NCBI GenBank assembly: GCA_020629335.1
Contig: JAHDDN010000207.1
Location: 1 to 9,053 of the forward strand
Direction: 5' to 3'
Source of the DNA: Chitinophagales bacterium
GTDB taxonomy: Bacteria; Bacteroidota; Bacteroidia; Chitinophagales; UBA2359
Length of the DNA stretch: 9,053 bases
Positions 1 through 4,636 of the stretch are shown here, piece after piece (position 1 is the first letter of the stretch; the number at the start of each line of letters is the position of its first letter). Under the pieces are notes generated by a model, which had not been told where the DNA came from, did not search any database, and saw only the letters and a program-made list of their open reading frames with translations. The position numbers and the translations under genes were made by a program.

Positions 1-1
1 A

Positions 2-50
2 TAGCTTCAGCTATATTCTGATATGGTAACCCACGAATTCTATTCGTGGG
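2..50. repeat. Two adjacent palindromes (REP-like unit)
   Basis: Two hairpins lie in tandem. TAGCT/AGCTA pair at 2-6 and 9-13 with a 2-nt loop. CCCACGAAT (30-38) and ATTCGTGGG (42-50) pair perfectly over 9 bp with a 3-nt loop. Neither is followed by a T run, so a plain intrinsic terminator is unlikely. Closely spaced palindromes between genes resemble REP-type repeats. The unit is near the window edge, so it may continue to the left. Confidence 0.5.
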
Positions 51-59
51 CGAGGACGG

Positions 60-77
60 GGGTAAATCCACTTACCC
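60..77. repeat. Inverted repeat abutting the DUF3995 stop codon
   Basis: GGGTAA (60-65) and TTACCC (72-77) form a 6-bp stem with a 6-nt loop directly after the stop codon of the minus-strand gene that ends at 78. It could protect the 3' end of that transcript or help end transcription. No U-run follows on the minus strand, so the terminator role is unproven. Confidence 0.35.
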
Positions 78-503
78 TCAACTCAAAACCTGGATCAAAA
101 ACCCCATAACACCAATTGCCAAGCATAAAGGAGCGAATATTGTTGAATCAGCTTTCGCAAATTTAGTATTCTTTACTTTCTTGAAAAAGCCAACATAGTT
201 AAATTCTCCTATAGCACGCAAGGTAAAAATAGTAGGTATAAACCAATAAACATATGTTGCCCAATTAGGAAATGATACAGTTAAAAATCCTGCTTTCACC
301 AAATAAATCAACCCAAATGTCAGTAATCCAAGTGCTACAATTAAGGTCGCAAATTTAGGAGGTGTAAAGCTATTAGCCTTATCATCTTTAGTGGGAATAA
401 CCTTATCTCCTCCCCATTTCCCTCCAAATAGCCAGTAGAAATGAAAGCCGCTCAATACTATAAAAATTAAGAACAATACGATAGAAAGAATTTGGACGAT
501 CAT
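78..503 (-). CDS. DUF3995-family small integral membrane protein
   Basis: This is a 141-residue protein with about four predicted membrane helices (roughly 4-26, 51-70, 82-99 and 119-139). The HFYWLFGGKWG stretch (21-31), VIP (35-37), RAIGEFNYVGFFK (96-108) and the late SxxFxPLC-like segment (120-127) match my recollection of the DUF3995 family, whose biochemical function is unknown. The length is typical for that family, so the gene looks intact. The ATG at 503 is the only reasonable start and sits about 35 nt downstream of a good TAnnTTTG promoter. The gene diverges from a TetR-family regulator, and a shared operator lies in its promoter. It is therefore probably switched on when that regulator is inactivated by a ligand or stress. 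What it does in the membrane cannot be read from the sequence. Confidence 0.8.
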   Translation of the reverse strand: MIVQILSIVLFLIFIVLSGFHFYWLFGGKWGGDKVIPTKDDKANSFTPPKFATLIVALGLLTFGLIYLVKAGFLTVSFPNWATYVYWFIPTIFTLRAIGEFNYVGFFKKVKNTKFAKADSTIFAPLCLAIGVMGFLIQVLS

Positions 504-542
504 AATTATTGTTTTTTGTTGATAATCATTATTAAGCTACAC

Positions 543-574
543 CAAAATTAGTACATTTGTACTAAAAATACAAA
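543..574 (-). promoter_or_regulatory. Promoter of the DUF3995 gene
   Basis: On the minus strand a -33-type TTTG (574-571) and a -7-type TAATTTTG (550-543) are separated by 20 bp, fitting the Bacteroidota TTTG / TAnnTTTG promoter. Transcription would begin near 537, leaving a leader of about 35 nt before the ATG at 503. Operator copy 1 (549-564) lies between and partly over these boxes, so a bound repressor would block RNA polymerase. Confidence 0.65.
548..565. promoter_or_regulatory. Operator copy 1, probable TetR-regulator site
   Basis: TTAGTACA (548-555) and TGTACTAA (558-565) form a near-perfect 18-bp palindrome. Its core TAGTAC-N4-GTACTA recurs at 579-594, with centres 30 bp (about three helical turns) apart. 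It overlaps the -7 box of the divergent membrane-protein gene. TetR-family dimers commonly bind such palindromes beside their own gene; assigning this one to the adjacent regulator is inference. Confidence 0.7.
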
Positions 575-578
575 CAAA

Positions 579-594
579 TAGTACGATTGTACTA
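579..594. promoter_or_regulatory. Operator copy 2, probable autoregulatory site
   Basis: TAGTAC (579-584), GATT, GTACTA (589-594): the same half-sites and the same 4-bp spacing as copy 1. It ends 7 bp before the -7 box of the TetR gene, where a bound protein would cover the -33 region. This suggests negative autoregulation. Confidence 0.7.
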
Positions 595-601
595 AAATTT
601 T

Positions 602-609
602 TATCTTTG
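602..609 (+). promoter_or_regulatory. -7 promoter box of the TetR-family gene
   Basis: TATCTTTG matches TAnnTTTG and ends 4 nt before the ATG at 614. Transcription would start at or within a few bases of the start codon, so the mRNA may be leaderless. No convincing TTTG -33 box is seen at the expected distance, which is filled by operator copy 2. Confidence 0.5.
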
Positions 610-613
610 TAGC

Positions 614-1237
614 ATGAAAAATACTAAACAAAAGATTTTGACAGCCTCCTTAAAGCTATTTAATAAGTCTGGAATTTCTGATGTATCCTTAAGAGATATA
701 GCTGATGAGCTGGGAATTAGCGTGGGGAATCTACAATATCATTTTAAAAAAAGAGAAGATATAGTTGAAGCCCTCTATTTTCAGTTAGTAGAAAAAATTG
801 ACCGTATTTATTTTATGGAAACCGATGATTTATTGAAGTCCTATTTAAGTTTTCCGACAGAAATGTCTAAAATATTGTATGAATACCGCTTTTTTCTGTT
901 AGACTTTATAACGATTACAAGGAGAAATCAAAAGATAAAAAGCCATTATGCAGAGCTTTCTAAACGTAGAGAGATGGAGTCTTTAAAAATAGTGGAGGTG
1001 CTGATTAAAAATGGCCTAATGCGTGAAGAGTTACTAAAAAATGAATATCACCATTTATACAAAAGGATAGAGCTAATCAGTAATTTTTGGTTTTCTTCTA
1101 TTCTAATACAAAAAAAAGTATTGTCGAAAAAGTCAATCGAAGGATATTCATTGCTAATCAACCAAAGCATTTATCCCTATTTAACTGAGGAAGGGAAGGC
1201 TCGGTATGGAGAAATTTTTTCGGAGCAAGTGGTTTGA
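614..1237 (+). CDS. TetR/AcrR-family transcriptional regulator
   Basis: This 207-residue protein has an N-terminal TetR-type DNA-binding domain: the opening helix KQKILTASLKLFNKSG (5-20), then a helix-turn-helix at about 24-45 (VSLRDIADELGISVGNLQYHFK), ending in the family's typical YHF-K-++-L region. Residues from about 55 to 200 are helical and rich in aromatic and leucine residues, as expected of a ligand-binding and dimerisation domain. They resemble the TetR C-terminal type common in Bacteroidota, but the ligand is not evident. Length is normal for the family. No in-frame ATG lies upstream, so 614 is the start. Two matching palindromic operators lie between it and the divergent DUF3995 gene, so it probably represses both that gene and itself. 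Drug, lipid or other small-molecule sensing are all possible. Confidence 0.88.
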   Translation: MKNTKQKILTASLKLFNKSGISDVSLRDIADELGISVGNLQYHFKKREDIVEALYFQLVEKIDRIYFMETDDLLKSYLSFPTEMSKILYEYRFFLLDFITITRRNQKIKSHYAELSKRREMESLKIVEVLIKNGLMREELLKNEYHHLYKRIELISNFWFSSILIQKKVLSKKSIEGYSLLINQSIYPYLTEEGKARYGEIFSEQVV

Positions 1238-1269
1238 TTAATCATCACGCATTAATCATTACGCATTAA
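1237..1269. repeat. Short tandem repeat, ATTAATCATYACGC
   Basis: A 14-bp unit is present twice (1237-1250 and 1251-1264, differing at one base) plus a 5-nt partial third copy. It starts at the last base of the TetR stop codon and runs up to the structured element at 1273. A loosely similar ATTCGT/ATTACG-rich stretch lies beside the related element on the other side of the window (about 7402-7436). Confidence 0.75.
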
Positions 1270-1272
1270 ATC

Positions 1273-1415
1273 GCGGCCCTGATGGAAGCGGTATGTGGCG
1301 TTCATGCTGCGACTAATGGAGCTTAGGCTCACGCAGGCTCCAATAAGAGACAAGTGAGCCTTAGCGGAATAGGAGTAGCATAGCCACATAATAGCGGACA
1401 GCAGGATTAAGCCGC
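1273..1415 (+). ncRNA. Structured intergenic element, copy A
   Basis: This is one of three related elements that fold into a long hairpin. From outside in: GCGGC/GCCGC (1273-1277, 1411-1415); CCTG/CAGG (1278-1281, 1402-1405); TG/CA (1283-1284, 1399-1400); a purine loop GAA/GGA; GC/GC (1288-1289, 1394-1395); TATGTGGC/GCCACATA (1292-1299, 1383-1390); a less regular arm; and GCTTAGGCTCAC/GTGAGCCTTAGC (1321-1332, 1354-1365) with one T-T mismatch around a 21-nt loop. Compared with copies B and C, several of these pairs change on both sides together, which indicates selection on structure. No open reading frame of note is inside. Whether it is a transcribed RNA, a REP/MITE-like mobile repeat or both is not decided by the sequence. 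Confidence 0.7.
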
Positions 1416-1696
1416 CCAAATAATAAATCCTTGACAGCCCAAGTTTTGTCTTTTTAGGATTCTTCTGCCTTATTTATTCCTTAGATAGCGATGCTATTCC
1501 TTGCTTCACAAGCCATCACATATACGCCACATACCACTTCTATCCCTATGCGGATTTATTCGTAGTTAAAATTGGGTAATGAGTATTGAGACAATTTGTA
1601 CGTGCTTATAAATACTTTTTCGATACTTGATCACTTAGGGAAACACCCAAAGAGTGACTTCCTCGATTGTTTGTGTGCCCAACATATCCATACGTA
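1416..1696. other. Gene-free spacer with repeat fragments
   Basis: No credible coding region was found. The spacer holds GCCGCCCAAAT at 1411-1421 (a motif repeated at 4622 and 8755), a small ATAGC/GCTAT hairpin (1485-1497), the element fragment at 1525-1553, and an imperfect hairpin at 1631-1657 (TCACT/AGTGA outer, GGG/CCC inner). That hairpin lies about 40 nt beyond the stop of the minus-strand membrane gene. It has no U-run, so terminator activity is only possible. Confidence 0.5.
1525..1553 (-). repeat. Fragment of the structured element (5' arm only)
   Basis: These 29 bp are identical to 7556-7584, the 5' arm of copy B, in the same minus orientation. The fragment contains the GGGATAGAAGTGG loop strand and the TATGTGGC helix strand. 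No matching 3' arm follows, so it cannot form the full hairpin. It looks like a truncated or recombined copy, lying about 110 bp from the oppositely oriented copy A. Confidence 0.75.
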
Positions 1697-2830
1697 TTAC
1701 CAAAACCATTGTTTGGGTTTAACTTCCTGTTTTTTATATTTTAAGTTGAATGTATCTCCTAACTGAACACCATTAATGGTGAGAATATCATCATTCAAAC
1801 TATACACTCCTTTTAAAACTGATAAAGAGTCTATGATATTGGGGTCATCACCTGTTCCACCTCTATTAATATAAATAGCAATAGAATCATTCTTATTATT
1901 GATGTCCAAAATAAATGCTGAAGTTGTATTATCATATTTTCTTAAAATATTCCACCTGCTTTGCTTTTCAATATACAAGTCTTTATATAAAGTAGTTTCA
2001 TTTGTCGGAGTAAAAAGTTCCTTATTTTTTGTTGTTTCTTGAAGGGAATATTTACCAACAATTGCTTGGTATTTCAATTGTTTGTCAGTTGGGAATAAAG
2101 CTTTTTTCGACCTATTAAAAACAATGAAAGCGACAAGGATCAAAGCAATTACTCTTCCAATCTTAATGATGTTTAAACTATTCTTGCTAAGCTTAACATC
2201 CGCTGAAAAATTAAGGCTTCTAAAAAAATGAAGAATATTTTCTTTCTGGCTAAATATGATATAAGCGTTACATGCTAATAAAATAATGGCAGCGGGAAAA
2301 GTGACTCCTCCAATTTTAAAGAATAAATTCAAAATAAAAACTTGGGCAGTCACAGGTAAAAGTATTAGTGCTGCTACGTAATATGTTTTTCGGTGAAAAA
2401 GAAATAAGCCTGGAAAAAACTCCAATATACCAGAAAGTAATTCTTGCCATCGATTTTTCCCAAAATAATACCAGGCTAACTCAAAATCAGAGATGTCTAT
2501 TAGCTTTGAGTCAAGAGCGAATAATTGGTAGTCAAAGAAGTTACCTAATAACTTTGGTATTCCGTAGAAGACCATAAATAATCCCAATATATACCTTTGC
2601 ATCCCTACATTCACATAGTCTATCTCTTTGGCCATGTTTCTTTTTCTTAGGTACCTCATTGTAAAAATAACTAAACCTAATGCTAGGACTAAAGAAACAC
2701 CTAATCCAATCAAAAATTGATTGGAATTCCCAATACCAATCAACATAAAATTCATATACAATAGGAATAATAGTATACCAAAGAACGTAATAATGGCACC
2801 TACATTTTGTTCTAATTTCGATAGATGCAT
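1697..2830 (-). CDS. DoxX-like membrane protein with C-terminal soluble domain
   Basis: This 377-residue protein has seven likely membrane helices (about 11-33, 38-58, 78-98, 130-147, 150-170, 174-194 and 222-238). The segment YILGLFMVFYGIPKLLG (80-96) and the later ELLSGILEFFPGLFLF (130-145) resemble the DoxX/DoxD-type four-helix module. Residues from about 250 to 377 are hydrophilic and beta-rich, with a conserved-looking RWNILR (292-297) and a NDDILTING turn (346-354). This suggests a small lipocalin-like barrel outside the membrane, an architecture I associate with uncharacterised Bacteroidota proteins. It starts 21 nt after the methyltransferase stop on the same strand, so the two are very likely co-transcribed. 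Its role may concern membrane redox or envelope homeostasis by analogy with DoxX proteins, but the sequence does not show a catalytic site. Assignment of the helical part is moderate; the barrel is inference. Confidence 0.6.
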   Translation of the reverse strand: MHLSKLEQNVGAIITFFGILLFLLYMNFMLIGIGNSNQFLIGLGVSLVLALGLVIFTMRYLRKRNMAKEIDYVNVGMQRYILGLFMVFYGIPKLLGNFFDYQLFALDSKLIDISDFELAWYYFGKNRWQELLSGILEFFPGLFLFHRKTYYVAALILLPVTAQVFILNLFFKIGGVTFPAAIILLACNAYIIFSQKENILHFFRSLNFSADVKLSKNSLNIIKIGRVIALILVAFIVFNRSKKALFPTDKQLKYQAIVGKYSLQETTKNKELFTPTNETTLYKDLYIEKQSRWNILRKYDNTTSAFILDINNKNDSIAIYINRGGTGDDPNIIDSLSVLKGVYSLNDDILTINGVQLGDTFNLKYKKQEVKPKQWFW

Positions 2831-2851
2831 AATTTTTTTTTGATTTCAATT

Positions 2852-3463
2852 TTAATTTTTCTTCGAAAGAACCAAAGTAGACATTGCCCTTAGATCATTT
2901 ACATTGACCGTTTTTAGAGGTTCTATGAAGGTCAACTGATATTCATCCATTACTTGATGAAGGATTTCACGAGTAAGTAAAAACCTTATAGAATCATCTG
3001 GCAATAAATAAACTCCTGCGCTCAATTCTTTGATTTTATCCTTGATGCCAATATCAGAGGTCATTCTAATGAAGAGAATACCAGAATAATTAAGAACTCG
3101 AACTAATTCTCCAAACATTTTTTTAAAATGATTTAGATCCTTTGCAAAATGTAAAACCGCATTGCATATAACCAAATCAAAACTGCTATTCGCAAAGGCG
3201 AGTTCCTCTAAATCACCCAAATAGAACTGTTCTAGAACTTGAGTACATCCAGCTAGTCTTTTCTTCAATAAATGAAGAGCCTCTTCATTTTTATCTATTC
3301 CAAACACATCAAAATCATTCTTAATAAACCAATAACTATTTCGTCCATTTCCAAATCCTGCATCCAATACTTTTGATCCAGGAACAAAGCGTCCTTTTAG
3401 TAATTGATCCAACAAGGACATGTCCATTCCTAGTAATTCTGCATTTAGCGCTTCCATATCCAT
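2852..3463 (-). CDS. Class I SAM-dependent methyltransferase
   Basis: This 203-residue protein has a Rossmann-type methyltransferase fold. Motif I is VLDAGFGNGR (32-41), which binds S-adenosylmethionine. The acidic residue at the end of strand 2 is D57 in FGIDKN. A GDLEEL segment (83-88) would contact the adenine, FDLVICNAVLHF (95-106) is motif IV, and RVLNYSGILFIRM (122-134) is the later strand region. The acceptor substrate is not evident; the overall layout resembles TehB-like or small-molecule methyltransferases. A TAnnTTTG box sits 4 nt before the annotated ATG, which could make the mRNA leaderless. A GGAGA sits 6 nt before the ATG of codon 3 (3457), so translation may start there instead. 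It is first in a two-gene unit with the downstream DoxX-like membrane protein. Confidence 0.85.
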   Translation of the reverse strand: MDMEALNAELLGMDMSLLDQLLKGRFVPGSKVLDAGFGNGRNSYWFIKNDFDVFGIDKNEEALHLLKKRLAGCTQVLEQFYLGDLEELAFANSSFDLVICNAVLHFAKDLNHFKKMFGELVRVLNYSGILFIRMTSDIGIKDKIKELSAGVYLLPDDSIRFLLTREILHQVMDEYQLTFIEPLKTVNVNDLRAMSTLVLSKKN

Positions 3464-3467
3464 TCTC

Positions 3468-3475
3468 CAAAAGTA
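3468..3475 (-). promoter_or_regulatory. -7 promoter box of the methyltransferase unit
   Basis: On the minus strand TACTTTTG (3475-3468) matches TAnnTTTG and ends 4 nt before the ATG at 3463, the same geometry as the TetR gene. No clear TTTG -33 box is present at the usual distance. If real, transcription starts at or just inside the coding sequence. Confidence 0.45.
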
Positions 3476-3631
3476 TTAAAATTGATACAACTATTTAGTT
3501 AATTATAGAGCACCTACAATTGTGCATAATGGTTAGGCAATCGATAGTTCGGACGATAGGAGGCATTACCGTCATAGCCATTGTGTGTGCCCAGCAAAGG
3601 CATCCATTTGCTTATGTAAATATAAACAAAT

Positions 3632-3851
3632 TTACGAGAGAGCGAAAGTCTCAAATATAAGAAAGTAACAATCATCATTAACACATTTAAATAAATGACT
3701 CATTTGATCGTATAATTCCTCTGTTAAGACGGTATTCTCTAAATTATTAAAATCTTTATCAGATAATAAAAAGCCATTCTTTAGGATTTGGTATTTCCCC
3801 ACTTGTATGAACATATCCTTCTTCACAATAAGGACAATTATATTTCGACAT
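3632..3851 (-). pseudogene. Small zinc-ribbon-like protein, frameshifted
   Basis: From the ATG at 3851 the minus strand encodes MSKYNCPYCEEGYVHTSG and reads on through PNPKEWLF before a stop at codon 31. The next frame then continues seamlessly with SDKDFNNLENTVLTEELYD to the stop at 3632. Removing one base from the T run complementary to 3768-3772 joins the two parts into one protein of about 71 residues, reading KEWLLLSDKDFNN across the joint. The CPYC near the start and a later C-x4-C (KCVNDDC) suggest a two-knuckle zinc ribbon. A -7 promoter box lies 22 nt upstream. I do not know the family's function. The gene is either decayed or affected by a homopolymer sequencing error; a needed +1 shift makes programmed frameshifting less likely. 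A shorter reading from an ATG at 3826 would lack the CPYC knuckle. Confidence 0.7.
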
Positions 3852-3873
3852 TGTTTTTTTATTTAATACATGA

Positions 3874-3881
3874 CAAATGTA
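3874..3881 (-). promoter_or_regulatory. -7 promoter box of the small zinc-ribbon gene
   Basis: TACATTTG on the minus strand (3881-3874) matches TAnnTTTG and lies 22 nt upstream of the ATG at 3851. It supports 3851 as the true gene start. A -33 TTTG is not obvious. Confidence 0.45.
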
Positions 3882-3963
3882 AGGAATTTATAAGACTCTT
3901 CTTTGCACACCTCTCAAAAAACGATTCAATACCCATAAGAATAACTTCCAACAAATTCGGTTT

Positions 3964-4017
3964 CGCTCAACAAGGGCTCAAATCGAAAAAATGCTATCGC
4001 ATCTTATTGTTTGAGCG
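3964..4017. repeat. Inverted repeat downstream of the antitoxin gene
   Basis: CGCTCAA (3964-3970) pairs with TTGAGCG (4011-4017). An internal GCTCAAA (3976-3982) can pair with almost the same right arm (TTTGAGC, 4010-4016), giving two competing hairpins. A small ATGC/GCAT stem (3991-4002) lies in the loop. It follows the antitoxin stop by about 24 nt on the minus strand. A TTTT follows only on the plus strand, so it is not a convincing terminator for the antitoxin. Confidence 0.4.
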
Positions 4018-4041
4018 TTTTAATTCCATGCAGTATTTCCT

Positions 4042-4437
4042 TTACACAGCTTCTTTGCTACTTTTCAATTTATATTCTCGACTAAATGCAGTTTGCTGCA
4101 TATTAAATCTATCACTCAATTTTGTTATCATCTTTTTACTTATGTTACGTTTATAATTCAGTATTTCAGTGATTAGTTGTCTTGAGACATCTAGTTGTCT
4201 GGCGAGTTCCGCTTTTGTTAGATTATTTTCAGCCATTAAATATTCAAGAATTTCTACTAGATTCATATCTTCTTTTGTTCCAATAGATTCAATAAGACGA
4301 TTGTCATAATCTTCAATCAGTAATTCTAACAAGTCTAATTCTTCTGAATATTTGTCAGAATTTTTCATGCTTAGCTTTTCATATTTATCACAGTATTCAT
4401 TGTACTGTTCAATACTATATATTCTTTTATACTTCAT
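4042..4437 (-). CDS. higA: HigA-type antitoxin, XRE-family HTH protein
   Basis: This 131-residue protein has the HigA layout. The N-terminal part opens with YSIEQYNEYCDKYEKL (7-22), followed by the ELDLLELLIEDYDNRL helix (33-48) seen in HigA antitoxins. A Cro/CI-type helix-turn-helix spans about 62-112, with LTKAELARQLDVSRQLITEI (73-92) as its core and the family-typical LNYKRNISKKMI (93-104). HigA proteins bind the HigB ribonuclease and repress their own operon. The remains of a HigB gene end 7 nt before this ATG, the usual higBA order and spacing, but the toxin is truncated, so this is an orphan antitoxin. The original operon promoter would have been ahead of higB and is no longer recognisable. 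The gene itself looks intact, and a residual role as a regulator or as an antitoxin against toxins elsewhere in the genome is possible. Confidence 0.85.
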   Translation of the reverse strand: MKYKRIYSIEQYNEYCDKYEKLSMKNSDKYSEELDLLELLIEDYDNRLIESIGTKEDMNLVEILEYLMAENNLTKAELARQLDVSRQLITEILNYKRNISKKMITKLSDRFNMQQTAFSREYKLKSSKEAV

Positions 4438-4444
4438 TTTTGAT

Positions 4445-4519
4445 CTATTTAAACATGTTTACTTTGCATGAGTCAACTTTATCATATTCAGAATGGGTTC
4501 CCACAAATTTCACAAGTCG
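4445..4519 (-). pseudogene. higB: HigB toxin, C-terminal remnant
   Basis: The minus strand just upstream of the antitoxin encodes RLVKFVGTHSEYDKVDS and seven more residues before a TAG at 4445-4447. The KFVGTHSEYDKVD segment is the C-terminal signature of HigB-type mRNA interferases (R/K-F-x-G-T-H-x-E-Y-D-K-x-D). Full HigB proteins are about 95-110 residues; here only about 24 recognisable ones remain. The frame stays open back to about 4607, but that part reads through an intergenic hairpin repeat, has no ATG and does not look like HigB. The toxin's N-terminal part was therefore lost, probably by deletion or repeat insertion with its junction between about 4520 and 4560. The gap to the antitoxin ATG is 7 nt. 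Confidence 0.8.
4450..4461. repeat. 12-bp perfect palindrome in the higB tail
   Basis: TAAACATGTTTA is a perfect palindrome lying 12 nt before the higA start codon. It also encodes the last residues (N-M-F-K) of the HigB remnant. It could serve as a HigA operator, but its position inside old coding sequence makes coincidence likely. Confidence 0.25.
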
Positions 4520-4606
4520 ATGCTTTTTACCCGACTTGCGGAGGGTCGTTCTAATTTTCAAGGATTCCCTTTCAAGGGATTCTTTCACTTCGTTCAGAAT
4601 GACAAA
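4513..4606. repeat. Cluster of hairpins replacing the higB 5' part
   Basis: Three inverted repeats follow one another: CAAGTCG/CGACTTG (4513-4519, 4532-4538), TCCCTT/AAGGGA (4566-4571, 4574-4579) and ATTCT/AGAAT (4579-4583, 4596-4600), the last followed by GACAAA. The last unit resembles the hairpin at 8787-8823, which also ends in a GAT/AAT-GACA motif. Both look like a dispersed intergenic repeat common in such genomes. Confidence 0.45.
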
Positions 4607-4621
4607 TTAAAATTAACGGCT

Positions 4622-4632
4622 GCCGCCCAAAT
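4622..4632. repeat. GCCGCCCAAAT motif copy
   Basis: The same 11 bases occur at the 3' end of copy A (1411-1421) and at 8755-8765. All three lie in spacers and on the same strand. They may be tails left from structured-element copies. Confidence 0.45.
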
Positions 4633-4636
4633 AAAA

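Noticed and set aside
1278..1291. Possible hammerhead ribozyme core in element copy A (CCTGATGG followed by GAAG)
   Set aside because: The conserved CUGAUGA and GAAA strands and a cleavage triplet are not all present, and copies B and C lack the CTGA.
1631..1657. Intrinsic terminator for the DoxX-like gene
   Set aside because: The hairpin is imperfect and has no U-run on the minus strand.
2368..2577. 69-residue plus-strand reading frame inside the DoxX-like gene
   Set aside because: It lies wholly antisense to a well-supported membrane protein and has no recognisable features.
2541..2849. 102-residue minus-strand reading frame overlapping the DoxX-like gene start
   Set aside because: It is a shifted frame of the same coding DNA; the composition is rich in Cys and Tyr and shows no domain.
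3510..3538. Integron attC-like site (GTTAGGC with a GCAC/GTGC inverted repeat)
   Set aside because: GTTAGGC fits a core site, but no partner RYYYAAC with the right spacing was found and there is no integrase.
3788..4156. 122-residue plus-strand reading frame
   Set aside because: It runs antisense across the end of the antitoxin gene, an inverted repeat and the zinc-ribbon gene start, with no protein-family signal.
4450..4461. TAAACATGTTTA as the HigA operator
   Set aside because: Attractive by position, but the bases are the last codons of the HigB remnant and only one copy is present. Kept as a low-confidence repeat only.
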